From Thalassotalea sp. HSM 43 (lineage in GTDB: Bacteria > Pseudomonadota > Gammaproteobacteria > Enterobacterales > Alteromonadaceae): a stretch of 64,000 nt of DNA. Positions 27,864 through 36,911 of the stretch are shown here, piece after piece. The notes below the pieces were generated by a model that was not told where the DNA came from, searched no databases, and saw only the letters and a program-made list of their open reading frames with translations. The translations under genes were made by a program, and so were the position numbers. The stretch covers positions 310,001 to 374,000 of the forward strand of contig NZ_CP038493.1 of the NCBI RefSeq assembly GCF_004752005.1, in the 5' to 3' direction. How positions within the stretch are numbered: the first letter of the stretch is position 1; each line of letters opens with the position of its first letter.

Positions 27864-28984
27864 TAAATAACACTCCTTGCACTTGAAGGCCTAGCCTTAA
27901 GAAAAAATAACGTTAAAATTAACGCCGTAGACAATATCCCAGAAAACAGAGCCATAGGTATTAATGCGATATGTAGATACCACACTTTTTTACCTTGATA
28001 AATTAGGTAGTTAAACAATATCATCTTCATCAGTAACAACAGGCAACCTCCCCACAAATACATTTTCTCGATGTATGGGATAAAACCACTCGTTCCATAT
28101 AGGCCCTTCCCTAATATAATGGTAGAAATGGTGTCCTGTGAATAATCATAATCAGAAGTTCGCCCATCAACCACTTGTTTTTCATTTAATAACCTATCTA
28201 ATTGAGGAACTGCCTCTAACTGCTTTTGATAGTCTGCACTAGAGCTATTAAAAAGTATAAAAATGACTAAAAGGAGGGATACAGGAGCACTTAAAACAAT
28301 CCATTTTTTATTCTTTCTAATACTAAGTTTTGTTCTAAAGATAAATGCTAAAAGCAACACACCAAAACCGAATCCAAAAGAACTTCCACTCATAAAAAGC
28401 ATAAATAAAATCATAAAGGCTCTCTTAGAGTTAAGGGTCGATGTTGCGATAAAAACCCCAGAAATTAAAATAGCCCAATATGATAAATGGGAAGGTTCAA
28501 GAAAAAAAGACGAGTAACGAATTCCCCCAGAGGTATAAGCGATTAAATGGCTGTTTTCCATGGCTGTGTTGATTAATCCTAATCGGTGGAAAACCATTGA
28601 TTCATAAATACCAACCAACGATAAAAAGAACTGAACTAAAAACCCCGAAAACACAATAAATAGAGCTATTTTGGCTGAATGCACTAATAGATTTTCGCTT
28701 ATAACTTGACGTATAACTAGGCCACTCACAATGTATAACAAAACTTTGAATGACTGAAAAAAACCTATTAAATCAAACCCGTTAAACAGAAGAAGCAAAC
28801 TATAAAATACAAAAACACTGAGTACAATGTAGTATTCTCTAGAATTAAAATTAAAACGAAAAACAGCAAAAGGTAAACTTGCTATTAATATAATATCCAA
28901 CCAGCCAACGCCAGAAAAACCATACGCGTTTAAAATGGGAGCTAATAGGCAACTAGTTACTAAAAAAACAAATATTTTTTTCAT
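27863..28984 (-). CDS. Wzy-like polysaccharide polymerase (membrane protein)
   Basis: 373 aa, with about ten membrane helices spread over the whole length and a larger periplasmic loop (about 245-300). Low sequence conservation is normal for Wzy. It is the only polytopic candidate for polymerase in the main locus besides the flippase. It would join repeat units at the periplasmic face. Assignment is by topology and context only. Confidence 0.72.
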   Translation of the reverse strand: MKKIFVFLVTSCLLAPILNAYGFSGVGWLDIILIASLPFAVFRFNFNSREYYIVLSVFVFYSLLLLFNGFDLIGFFQSFKVLLYIVSGLVIRQVISENLLVHSAKIALFIVFSGFLVQFFLSLVGIYESMVFHRLGLINTAMENSHLIAYTSGGIRYSSFFLEPSHLSYWAILISGVFIATSTLNSKRAFMILFMLFMSGSSFGFGFGVLLLAFIFRTKLSIRKNKKWIVLSAPVSLLLVIFILFNSSSADYQKQLEAVPQLDRLLNEKQVVDGRTSDYDYSQDTISTIILGKGLYGTSGFIPYIEKMYLWGGCLLLLMKMILFNYLIYQGKKVWYLHIALIPMALFSGILSTALILTLFFLKARPSSARSVI

Positions 28985-29028
28985 TATATTATTGGTAGGA
29001 CTTGATCATTATCTTATTTGGCGCTCGA

Positions 29029-29904
29029 TTAATATCTATTGAAATTATTCTTCCGATAATAATCTGCAATTTTTATTAAACGATTCGCCTCATTTTGGTT
29101 ATTAGATAATCGTGCATATAGAGACTTAATTAAAGAATGAATATAGCCCGATAAAAAATACCCTAAACAACGTTCATTATGTTTGTTAGAGTACTTAATA
29201 ACAGAGTCAATTAAATTCTGAACAGTTTCTGGTGATGGTTCAGTTCTATCCCAATCTAAATGAACATACTTAATTCTAGAGTCAAATTTGGTTTTCAATA
29301 AATGCTTACACGCTCTATATGCTACATCCGACTCTTCGCAATATAAAAATATATTTTCATCAAATAAGCCGATAGATTTGAATAACTTTTTATCATAAAA
29401 AGTTAACGCTCCGGATAAAGCCATAAATTTTGATTTGTATCCAATGCTGTCTATAAACCGATTTATCAACCCTTTCAAAAAAGGAATTTGGAATTCAGGC
29501 CTTAAAAAGTAACTTTTATTTCTTCCGCTAATTTGCTCACCTGAAAGAGCAACAATATTTCCATTATCTTTAAATGTATCCAATACTAAATTAAAAATTG
29601 GCTTTACGAATCTAACATCGGGGTTTACAACACATATAACGTCATTCTTAGCAGCATGAATCCCTATGTTATTTCCAGCACCATACCCTAAATTATCTTC
29701 TGATCTAATGTACTTAATATCAATTTCATGGTCTATTTTAATACTCTTTACTATATGTTGCTCTTTTCCTAAACCATAATTATCGACAACTATAAACTCT
29801 AATTTACTAAGTGAAATATCATTGTAAAATAGAATTGATTCAACAATGCTTCTTAATTCTAATTCTGATTTGTAGCAAACGATTATTACAGAGATGCCAC
29901 TCAT
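29029..29904 (-). CDS. Glycosyltransferase family 2 (rhamnosyltransferase-like)
   Basis: 291 aa. GT-A fold: the start ISVIIVCYKSELELRSIVES, IVVDNYG near 37-43, SEDNLGYGAGNNIGI and the metal-binding region VVNPDVRF are typical. YCEESDVAYRACK (about 187-199) corresponds to the catalytic-base region, with the long C-terminal part seen in rhamnosyltransferases. A 282-base AT-rich gap follows upstream. Confidence 0.9.
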   Translation of the reverse strand: MSGISVIIVCYKSELELRSIVESILFYNDISLSKLEFIVVDNYGLGKEQHIVKSIKIDHEIDIKYIRSEDNLGYGAGNNIGIHAAKNDVICVVNPDVRFVKPIFNLVLDTFKDNGNIVALSGEQISGRNKSYFLRPEFQIPFLKGLINRFIDSIGYKSKFMALSGALTFYDKKLFKSIGLFDENIFLYCEESDVAYRACKHLLKTKFDSRIKYVHLDWDRTEPSPETVQNLIDSVIKYSNKHNERCLGYFLSGYIHSLIKSLYARLSNNQNEANRLIKIADYYRKNNFNRY

Positions 29905-30186
29905 AAATTTTCCTGTTTTTTTGGGTTCAATGAACGTCTATTGTTTCGAAAACATATGACATTGAGGTCTATTCTTAATTTAATATGTTGGATTTAGAAA
30001 GGTGTTTGCAGTTTATTCTACCTGATACCATTAACAGAATCGTATTTCCTGTTGAACAAAAATTCCATTGGTACTAGCACTTAGATAAATTAGCTTCACA
30101 TGAACTATTAGCTCAATTCAGAATGTTTATAATGGGTACTTAATCAGAGAGCTTTAATTAATCTCTTATAAAATTGACTAGTTAGT
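29905..30186. other. AT-rich gap without recognised gene
   Basis: A 282-base space between two glycosyltransferase genes of an otherwise tightly packed operon. On the plus strand a 30-codon frame from about 29982 reads MLDLERCLQFILPDTINRIV; it may be a decayed gene fragment, but I cannot place it. Confidence 0.4.
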
Positions 30187-31314
30187 TCACTTTTCTAATT
30201 GTTCGAATACTTTGTCAAATTGTTTGTCCCAAGTAAAATAAGACTCTGCATATGACCTTATTGTAAAAGTATCAAAATTAGAATTTTCATACCAATCAAT
30301 TATTTGCCCAATATCAAATTCATCTTCACTAGCATCAATCTGAAAATAGTATTGGGAATCTATACTATAATCTTTATGACTTTTTATTAATGGAAGACCT
30401 CTCATTAGGTATTCTTTTGACTTCAAGGAGTTATTATATTCAAGTTTACTTCTATGCCGACCTAATGAATCTACGCCAACGGTAGATTGTAATATGACAT
30501 TAGTCAAAAGCTCTCCATCTAGCCTACCGTAAAACTTAACATACTTTTCGAGGTTCAACTGTTTAACTAAAGCGGTGTAATCATCAAAGCATTGACCATC
30601 TCCTACAATATGAAAGTAGACTTTATTCTCTTTAGTCGATTGAAGATAATAAGTAGCTATAGATCTAATCAATCGATCATACCCATGCCAAGATTCTAAA
30701 CTAGCGACCCCAACAAAATTAAAATCCAAATTTTTGTTTGTTTTCTTATATGACAAAGACCTAGAGACGGCGTTTGAAATTCTTACTGTTGGGATATTAA
30801 AAATATATTTGTCGTTCGAAAACGTAACTACCTTATCAACATATTTATATAGAAACTTCCTTGTAAACCTTTCTTGAACAATGAATAAACTATTTGCAAA
30901 ATTACGAAGACCATTGAAAAATGATATACTTCTTTCATCGTCATATGGGAAAGTAGGAACCTCAAGTATTACTTTACACCCTAAATCATTAGCTCTTTTT
31001 AGAAAAAACAAAAACGATAAATTGCATTGGTGTATATATCTAATATATAAAAGATCAATATCATTTTCTTTAATTAGGTTGTATACATATTTAAATCGAT
31101 ACTCAATCTGCAGCTTTCTAGCTATTGAATTAGAACTTAATTTTTGTATTTTTTGGCCGTTTACAATATGATAATATCTATCGTCACATTTTTCTAAATG
31201 GCTAAAAGAATGGTTTTTGTTAAATTTTGCCAAGCATTTGTTTTGCTCAATAATTTTATTGCTAATACCACTCGACTTAGATAATGGTTGATTAACAAAA
31301 AATAAACTGTTCAT
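30187..31314 (-). CDS. Glycosyltransferase, family 4-like (GT-B)
   Basis: 375 aa. The N-terminal half starts LFFVNQPLSKSSGISNKIIEQ, with the Gly-containing donor loop. The C-terminal Rossmann half carries FNFVGVASLESWHGYDRLIR (about 200-219), FHIVGDG and VKFYGRLDG, then a variant acceptor stretch SKLEYNNSLKSKEYLMRGLPL. It presumably adds one sugar to the repeat unit. It is flanked by two gaps above 200 bases and may have been inserted separately. Confidence 0.86.
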   Translation of the reverse strand: MNSLFFVNQPLSKSSGISNKIIEQNKCLAKFNKNHSFSHLEKCDDRYYHIVNGQKIQKLSSNSIARKLQIEYRFKYVYNLIKENDIDLLYIRYIHQCNLSFLFFLKRANDLGCKVILEVPTFPYDDERSISFFNGLRNFANSLFIVQERFTRKFLYKYVDKVVTFSNDKYIFNIPTVRISNAVSRSLSYKKTNKNLDFNFVGVASLESWHGYDRLIRSIATYYLQSTKENKVYFHIVGDGQCFDDYTALVKQLNLEKYVKFYGRLDGELLTNVILQSTVGVDSLGRHRSKLEYNNSLKSKEYLMRGLPLIKSHKDYSIDSQYYFQIDASEDEFDIGQIIDWYENSNFDTFTIRSYAESYFTWDKQFDKVFEQLEK

Positions 31315-31534
31315 TACCTCTCCCTAGTTTATATTTTTTAAGTTTAGGTTTAATTCAGAATCAAGAACAAATTGAAGCAATTCATTAAGAAATAATATTC
31401 TTGAGGACGACCTCCATATTCAGACGATAAAGATCCTCAGTATAGTTCCTATTTCAAACACTAAAAACACATACTATTGCGCCAACATATATTATTCGAA
31501 CTTTAATAAAATCAATATTTAGAGTGAAATTTTC
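31315..31534. other. AT-rich gap, possible decayed fragment
   Basis: 220 bases without an open gene. A plus-strand stretch near 31410-31455 reads GRPPYSDDKDPQYSSYF after a stop codon, which weakly recalls the N-terminus of some transposases. This is too little for a call. Confidence 0.3.
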
Positions 31535-32473
31535 TCAATCTACTAGAAGTAGCCTCTTTAACTTACGTATGGCCATCATAAAAAAGATAGAAATAACCTT
31601 AAGTTTTCCTATCCTATTAATCATAAAAATAGTTAGATTCTTCATTATTTTTTCATTGATATCTTTTTCGTCATTAAAAAACCTAGCGTGAACCAAAAAA
31701 TTGTGCATAGATTCATAAAACTTTAGTTCACTTGAAACGGCTGACCAAACACCACCCTCATGAATTCTATAAACAGCCACCTTTTGAGAATTATCTACAT
31801 AAGCTTTTCCTTTACTTGATAACAATATATTGATTAAAGTATCTCCATTAATGCTTTTTTTAAAGTAGCTTGGAAGTGGGAATTTAAAGTTATTAAGGAA
31901 GCAAGAAGATAATGGCAGCAAACAGAAGCGATATTTCATATCAGAGCATGAATATTCACCAGGCTTGATCGAAAGTCTTTTCAATTTAGAGGAGTTTTCA
32001 TTAACACTACCTTCATATTCTTCGTAGGAATCGAATACATGTAAAGCGTATTCTGAGTTTTCTCTAAAAAATTTAATATGCTTCGATAGTTTTTTCGAGT
32101 CAATCCAATAATCATCACCTTCACACAAAGTTATGTACGCTCCTTGTGCTTGCTGCATTGCGAAGAAAGATGGTTTAAATCCACCTTTTGAATATTGGTT
32201 TTCAATTTGAAATATTGGCTTTATAATTTTAGGATATTGGTTCTGATATTTTTTTATTATATTCGTTGTTTTATCAGTTGAAGCGTCATCATGAATTATA
32301 ATTTCAAATGCAAAATCAGTTTCTTGCATTAAAAAACCGGTAATGGCATCTTCAATGTAAAGTTCATGGTTAAATGTCGTACAAACAATACTTACAACAA
32401 GCTTTTTTGTATCAATCCAAGAAGACATAATTTCTTCTTCTGTTTTTAATTTCACATTTTTTATATCTAACAT
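31535..32473 (-). CDS. Glycosyltransferase family 2
   Basis: 312 aa. A GT-A domain starts near residue 27 with VSIVCTTFNHELYIEDAITG, then EIIIHDDASTDKTTNII (about 60-76) and CEGDDYWIDSKKL (about 118-130). ATG at 32473 has little ribosome-binding signal; the ATG 15 codons later follows a purine-rich stretch and is a real alternative. The C-terminus is basic and hydrophobic, as in membrane-associated transferases. The gene starts right after the flippase stop. Confidence 0.88.
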   Translation of the reverse strand: MLDIKNVKLKTEEEIMSSWIDTKKLVVSIVCTTFNHELYIEDAITGFLMQETDFAFEIIIHDDASTDKTTNIIKKYQNQYPKIIKPIFQIENQYSKGGFKPSFFAMQQAQGAYITLCEGDDYWIDSKKLSKHIKFFRENSEYALHVFDSYEEYEGSVNENSSKLKRLSIKPGEYSCSDMKYRFCLLPLSSCFLNNFKFPLPSYFKKSINGDTLINILLSSKGKAYVDNSQKVAVYRIHEGGVWSAVSSELKFYESMHNFLVHARFFNDEKDINEKIMKNLTIFMINRIGKLKVISIFFMMAIRKLKRLLLVD

Positions 32474-32474
32474 G

Positions 32475-33929
32475 TTAATTACTAATTCTTTTTTGGATTA
32501 TAGGTTTTACGAACAGTTTGATTTCAATCAACGATGCAGTTTTAAAAAGCAAATTAATTCCAATAAACATGGTCGTGAATAATATAATTTTGGTAAAAAA
32601 ATTAAGTATTAAACTCCCTTCTACAAGGTAAAATGCATATAGAGTACACAATGTACAGACAATACAAATACTAAATTGAATGACAATAGGTTTTAGAAAT
32701 TTAGTAATTTTTATACCTGTCTCTTTTGATGCAAACAATATATTTAGACTTACGCTAAGAAAACTAACGACAACCAAGCCATATAAATAAAACTCAATAC
32801 CATTATAAAATAAATTAAAGAAATTCAACGTATGTAAACTTTTCTTTAACATTTCTAACCTTAAAAAATCTTTAGAATTACCTCGACTACTTAAAACATT
32901 CACTAATAAAGCACTAATAGGGTAGCCAAATCCACTGAGTGCCAATAATTTCAGATATATTACGGAAGGCAGCCATTTATCTGAAAATAGAAATAAAACT
33001 ATTTCGTTAGCCGTTACGTAGAGCCCTCCAAGCAGAATAAACACTATAAAACATAAAATATTAAGAGACTTTACAACTATATTTTGATATCTCGCAAGGT
33101 CATTTTGGACCTTGCTTAAAACTGGGAACATTACAGACATCAAACTTCCCGAAGAATATTGAATAACCAATGAGTTAAATTGCTTAGCTCGCTGAAAATA
33201 CCCTAAAGTAGCGACTGGTAATAATTTACCAATTAGCAAATAATCTATTCTGGTGAATATTGCCTCTAATAAGCCCGCTAGAAACATCCTAAAACCAAAG
33301 CTCCAAAGTTGCCTTAAAGCCTTGAAAGAAAAGTTCAACTTGGGAAACCAAGATGATACAGACCAAATTACAAGGTTATAAAAAATGCTTTGAGAAATAA
33401 CTTGATAGACTAAACTCCACACTCCAGCACCATTAAGAGCTAATGAAATACCAACCACACCACTTAAAAAGGATGATATAAAGTTAACCTTTGTCAATAA
33501 GCGATAGTTGAGTTCTTTTCTTAATTTTGTATTTTGAACACTACTAAATGCGTTTAAAACAAAGAGTACACTTAAAACTTGAACAAGGGGTACCAACTTA
33601 TTTTGTTCGTAAAACTGAGCTATATAATCAGCAGATATATAGAAGACAAATGATAATATACAAGCTATTAAAATATTAAAGAAAAACACAGAAGAATAAT
33701 GTACAGGCAACACTTTTCTGCGCTGAATTAATGCACTTCCTAACCCAATGTCTGTAAACACTTGGGCTATCCCTATTACGACCATGATCATGGCTATTAA
33801 GCCAAAATCACTGGGCGCTAGCATACGAGCAAGGAATATTGTAACTATAAAACTCATTCCTTGAGTTGATAACTTCCCTAAGAAATCCCAAGCGAATGCA
33901 TTTAAGCTTTTACTCTTTAAATCATTCAT
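32475..33929 (-). CDS. Wzx-type flippase (MOP superfamily polysaccharide transporter)
   Basis: 484 aa with about 12-14 membrane helices. The N-terminus SLNAFAWDFLGKLSTQGMSF and ARMLAPSDFGLIAM are characteristic of the polysaccharide transporter branch of the MOP superfamily. It moves the lipid-linked repeat unit to the periplasmic side for polymerisation. It is located between the sulfotransferase (3-base gap) and a family 2 transferase. Confidence 0.93.
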   Translation of the reverse strand: MNDLKSKSLNAFAWDFLGKLSTQGMSFIVTIFLARMLAPSDFGLIAMIMVVIGIAQVFTDIGLGSALIQRRKVLPVHYSSVFFFNILIACILSFVFYISADYIAQFYEQNKLVPLVQVLSVLFVLNAFSSVQNTKLRKELNYRLLTKVNFISSFLSGVVGISLALNGAGVWSLVYQVISQSIFYNLVIWSVSSWFPKLNFSFKALRQLWSFGFRMFLAGLLEAIFTRIDYLLIGKLLPVATLGYFQRAKQFNSLVIQYSSGSLMSVMFPVLSKVQNDLARYQNIVVKSLNILCFIVFILLGGLYVTANEIVLFLFSDKWLPSVIYLKLLALSGFGYPISALLVNVLSSRGNSKDFLRLEMLKKSLHTLNFFNLFYNGIEFYLYGLVVVSFLSVSLNILFASKETGIKITKFLKPIVIQFSICIVCTLCTLYAFYLVEGSLILNFFTKIILFTTMFIGINLLFKTASLIEIKLFVKPIIQKRISN

Positions 33930-33932
33930 TTC

Positions 33933-34742
33933 TTAGGATAAAAATTCAGATAAACCATTAGAATTACAATCTTTAGTGACACTTTCTACAACGTAATTAG
34001 GTATGCTATTTTTCCAATTATCGTCAACAATACTTTTAGTTTTAAACACAGAATAAGTATCATCAATTTGAATCGACGCAGAACGATTAATGAAGGATAA
34101 AGTCTGTTGTGACAATTCTAATTCTAGAAACTTAAATATTTTTTCCACTTCCGATTGAGTGTCATTCAGTAAATCAGAATATTTAACAAGTAAAAAACCA
34201 TCCCTATACCTATCTTGCAGTGATTGAAATAATAGAGCTACTTCTTTCCATTTTTGGTAACCAAAATACTCCTCTTTTCTTCCTAAATTTTTTAGCTGCG
34301 CTTTATCCCACTCTTTTTCGAATTCCCAATTTAAATCCGTACGAAACTCCCTAGGTGCACTTTTCCAACTATTTAAAACAGATAAAGGGTTGCGTACAAG
34401 GCCTATAACTTTCTGATTTGGGTCTTTATTTAACAAGTTTTCAATAATGTAATGATAACGTACTTCCTTGTACACTATATGTGATATACCCTTTTTTTCG
34501 AAACATGGTTTTATTCCATTAGTTCTCGCTTCTTCTTGCGTAAGAAAGTTGTCATCTGACAAGCATATCTTTTCGTAAAAATCATTTATTTCACTTAAGG
34601 AGCTCTGTTCACTTATTACTGATTTAAACTTAAAAGAAAACAATGGTTGATATGAATAATTTACAGCTTCCGAACTATTTATAATTTCCCCTAGCCATGA
34701 TGAACCAGATCTTGGAACTGAATGGAGAGCTACTTTTTTCAT
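33933..34742 (-). CDS. Sulfotransferase (PAPS-dependent)
   Basis: 269 aa. The 5'-phosphosulfate-binding loop PRSGSSWLGE is at residues 10-19. The 3'-phosphate-binding region VIGLVRNPLSVLNSWKSA (about 117-134) has the expected Arg and Ser. The family moves sulfate from PAPS to a hydroxyl, here probably of a sugar, so the polymer may be sulfated. PAPS can come from the cysC/cysN genes at 60-64 kb. It overlaps the WbqC-family gene by ATGA. Confidence 0.88.
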   Translation of the reverse strand: MKKVALHSVPRSGSSWLGEIINSSEAVNYSYQPLFSFKFKSVISEQSSLSEINDFYEKICLSDDNFLTQEEARTNGIKPCFEKKGISHIVYKEVRYHYIIENLLNKDPNQKVIGLVRNPLSVLNSWKSAPREFRTDLNWEFEKEWDKAQLKNLGRKEEYFGYQKWKEVALLFQSLQDRYRDGFLLVKYSDLLNDTQSEVEKIFKFLELELSQQTLSFINRSASIQIDDTYSVFKTKSIVDDNWKNSIPNYVVESVTKDCNSNGLSEFLS

Positions 34743-35428
34743 ATGATATGATACTCCTCAAAAAGCTTTTTAGTATCTTCAATAGAGTTGAACATCAATA
34801 CATCAATGATTGACAAATCTTTCACAAATCCGTTGATTTTTTGATCGTATGATAAATGTTTTGTGCTAATAAAACTTAAGCTAATTCCTTTCTGTGCGAA
34901 ATGCTCTTTTTCATATAAATCCAACCCACCAATTGAATTACAGTAGTGCACATCATTTAGTAGTTTTGTTATTTCACATAATTTATCTGCTGCGGATAAT
35001 GTACGATCATAGTTAAGTTCACTTGAGTAATAAAATTTCTTTTCCAATCCTAAGTATTCAAAAACTTCCTTTACAGAATTACTCGCAAGTTTCGCAACAT
35101 TTCTATTTTCATCTTTAACTACTCTCTCTACTAGCTCATATATTTCTTCAAAAAAAGGGGCTTTACTATAACTATGAGAAATTGTTTTTAGTAATTTATA
35201 AACATCGATATCGAAAAACAATTCGTTGATCTTTGCGTTTTGCGAAGCTTTGAGTACAGGAAGGGTAAACCTCAAAGCCTGCTCATTATTTAGGATCCTA
35301 TTTCTATTAACATGCCCTCTTTTTATAAAATTCACATCATCATAAAACACAAAATAGTCACTATGGTGAGCTAATTGGAAATACCCTATATAAGGAAAAA
35401 GATAGGGCTGCATTACCGCAACAGTCAT
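34739..35428 (-). CDS. WbqC family protein
   Basis: 229 aa, usual length. The N-terminus MTVAVMQPYLFPYIGYFQL followed by YDDVNFIKRGHVNRNRIL is the family signature. The WbqC family is found in O-antigen and amino-sugar loci, often beside DegT-type aminotransferases and acyltransferases as here; its reaction was not known to me. It is 3 bases downstream of the hexapeptide acyltransferase gene. Confidence 0.92.
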   Translation of the reverse strand: MTVAVMQPYLFPYIGYFQLAHHSDYFVFYDDVNFIKRGHVNRNRILNNEQALRFTLPVLKASQNAKINELFFDIDVYKLLKTISHSYSKAPFFEEIYELVERVVKDENRNVAKLASNSVKEVFEYLGLEKKFYYSSELNYDRTLSAADKLCEITKLLNDVHYCNSIGGLDLYEKEHFAQKGISLSFISTKHLSYDQKINGFVKDLSIIDVLMFNSIEDTKKLFEEYHII

Positions 35429-35431
35429 AAA

Positions 35432-35923
35432 TCAATCTCTATGTTTTGCAAACTTAGCAGGGTTTCCAAACCAAATTTCATTTTCAGGTATATCTTTATT
35501 CACGAAAGACATAGCGCCTGTAACTGCATTATCTCCGATTAAAATTCCATGATGTAAAACCGTATTTGTCCCTATAAAGCAGTTTGCACCAAAATGCGCA
35601 CCACCAATGGCTTCTTTTCCTGTATCTAAATTATTGGTCATAACTCTTGGGCAAATATATGTATTATCACCTACTTGGCATCCTCTAGCGATTATAGAGT
35701 CATATCTGATAGTGACCCCGCTCCCTATAATACAGTCCCCAGAACAAGAAACTCTAGAATCAATCACACAGTTTTCTCCAATCACTGTTCCCGCTCTCAG
35801 CTCTACAAAGTTCTTTATAACTGTATTATCGCCAATTGTTACATTATCTTCGATTACGCACCAATGGCCGATTGTTACATTTTTACCAATTTTAGCTTTT
35901 TCTGATATAACTGAAGTGTTCAT
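35432..35923 (-). CDS. Hexapeptide-repeat acyltransferase (WbbJ/VioB-like)
   Basis: About 163 aa from ATG 35923, chosen because AAGGA stands just before it and because the longer frame (to 35956) would overlap the neighbouring gene. Left-handed beta-helix repeats (for example KIGKNVTIGHWCVIEDNVTI) run from about residue 10 to 140, with a closing FVNKDIPENEIWFGNPAKFA. It acetylates or otherwise acylates an (amino) sugar nucleotide, presumably the product of the neighbouring aminotransferase. Confidence 0.88.
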   Translation of the reverse strand: MNTSVISEKAKIGKNVTIGHWCVIEDNVTIGDNTVIKNFVELRAGTVIGENCVIDSRVSCSGDCIIGSGVTIRYDSIIARGCQVGDNTYICPRVMTNNLDTGKEAIGGAHFGANCFIGTNTVLHHGILIGDNAVTGAMSFVNKDIPENEIWFGNPAKFAKHRD

Positions 35924-35939
35924 ACATGTCCTTATTAAT

Positions 35940-36911
35940 TTATCTTGGCACACCACTTAGCACCGTTTTTCTATCTACTTTTCTTGCTGGCACACCGGAT
36001 ACAACGCAGTGCGTTTCTCTGATATCTTTAGTAACAACAGCACCTGCTCCAACGACAGTACCTTCAGCAATAAATGCTTTAGGTCTTACCACTGCAGAAG
36101 AACCAAGAAACGCGTCATCACCTATAACCGCATTACCTGCAATAGAAACATTATTTGCAAAATGTACATTTACACCTATCGATACACCATGGCCAATTTT
36201 GCTGCCATGAGCGATAACACTGTAGCGACCAATTGTTGTATTTTCATTAACGGATCCTCTCACAACCGAAATGTCAGACCCTAAGAAGCAATCGTTTTCA
36301 ATGATCACACCACCTATTTGAGGTTGCCTTATTTTTTCATTAGTAATTGGATCTCGCACCCAGGCTACGCCTGTTGCACCAATAGTTGAATGCGATTCAA
36401 TAACCACTCTTTCGCCAATGTAAGCTTTATCATTTACAACAACATGAGATTCTAACCGAACATCTTTCTCAATTATCGCATGTCCAATGACACAAAAAGG
36501 GCCTATGTAAGACTGAGGGTGGATTACTGCTTCTTTAGATATGATTGCTGTTGGGTGAATACCATAATCACTTTGCGTAGCAACTAACTCATTCATCAAT
36601 TGGTAATAAACAGCTTGAGGTGAAGATACCACTATTGAAGTTACATGTTCTAGCTCAACAGCAGCATTTGTTATGAAAGTCGAACCATTAAAATCGTAAT
36701 CATCAAACTTTGATAAATACGAAACGTTTTCGACAAAATAGATTCCTGATTTGTCAACATTCATTAGGCTTTTAAAAGCAAGAGAGCGTAATTGAGTATC
36801 TTCTTTGTTAGATACTTCGAAATGAATGTTTAAATCCTGCAAAGCATTCAATATATTCGATAAAGTGAATGTTTGGGGCTGAAAAGCGTCTTTCATTTTA
36901 AAATCCGTCAT
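35940..36911 (-). CDS. LpxD-like sugar N-acyltransferase
   Basis: 323 aa. An N-terminal domain of about 110 residues resembles the uridine-binding part of LpxD. It is followed by hexapeptide repeats (about 115-305) with His-containing turns, for example GRYSVIAHGSKIGHGVSIGV. It lacks the usual lipid A gene context and lies between an aminotransferase (TAATG overlap) and a second acyltransferase. Hence it probably acylates a sugar nucleotide of this pathway and is not the housekeeping LpxD. Confidence 0.82.
   Translation of the reverse strand: MTDFKMKDAFQPQTFTLSNILNALQDLNIHFEVSNKEDTQLRSLAFKSLMNVDKSGIYFVENVSYLSKFDDYDFNGSTFITNAAVELEHVTSIVVSSPQAVYYQLMNELVATQSDYGIHPTAIISKEAVIHPQSYIGPFCVIGHAIIEKDVRLESHVVVNDKAYIGERVVIESHSTIGATGVAWVRDPITNEKIRQPQIGGVIIENDCFLGSDISVVRGSVNENTTIGRYSVIAHGSKIGHGVSIGVNVHFANNVSIAGNAVIGDDAFLGSSAVVRPKAFIAEGTVVGAGAVVTKDIRETHCVVSGVPARKVDRKTVLSGVPR

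Noticed and set aside
31400-31460. Transposase fragment
   Set aside because: Only about 17 residues weakly recall a transposase N-terminus, no inverted repeats or further homology seen.
35607-36284. Plus-strand frames opposite the two hexapeptide acyltransferase genes
   Set aside because: They are shadows of the regular hexapeptide repeats on the coding strand.
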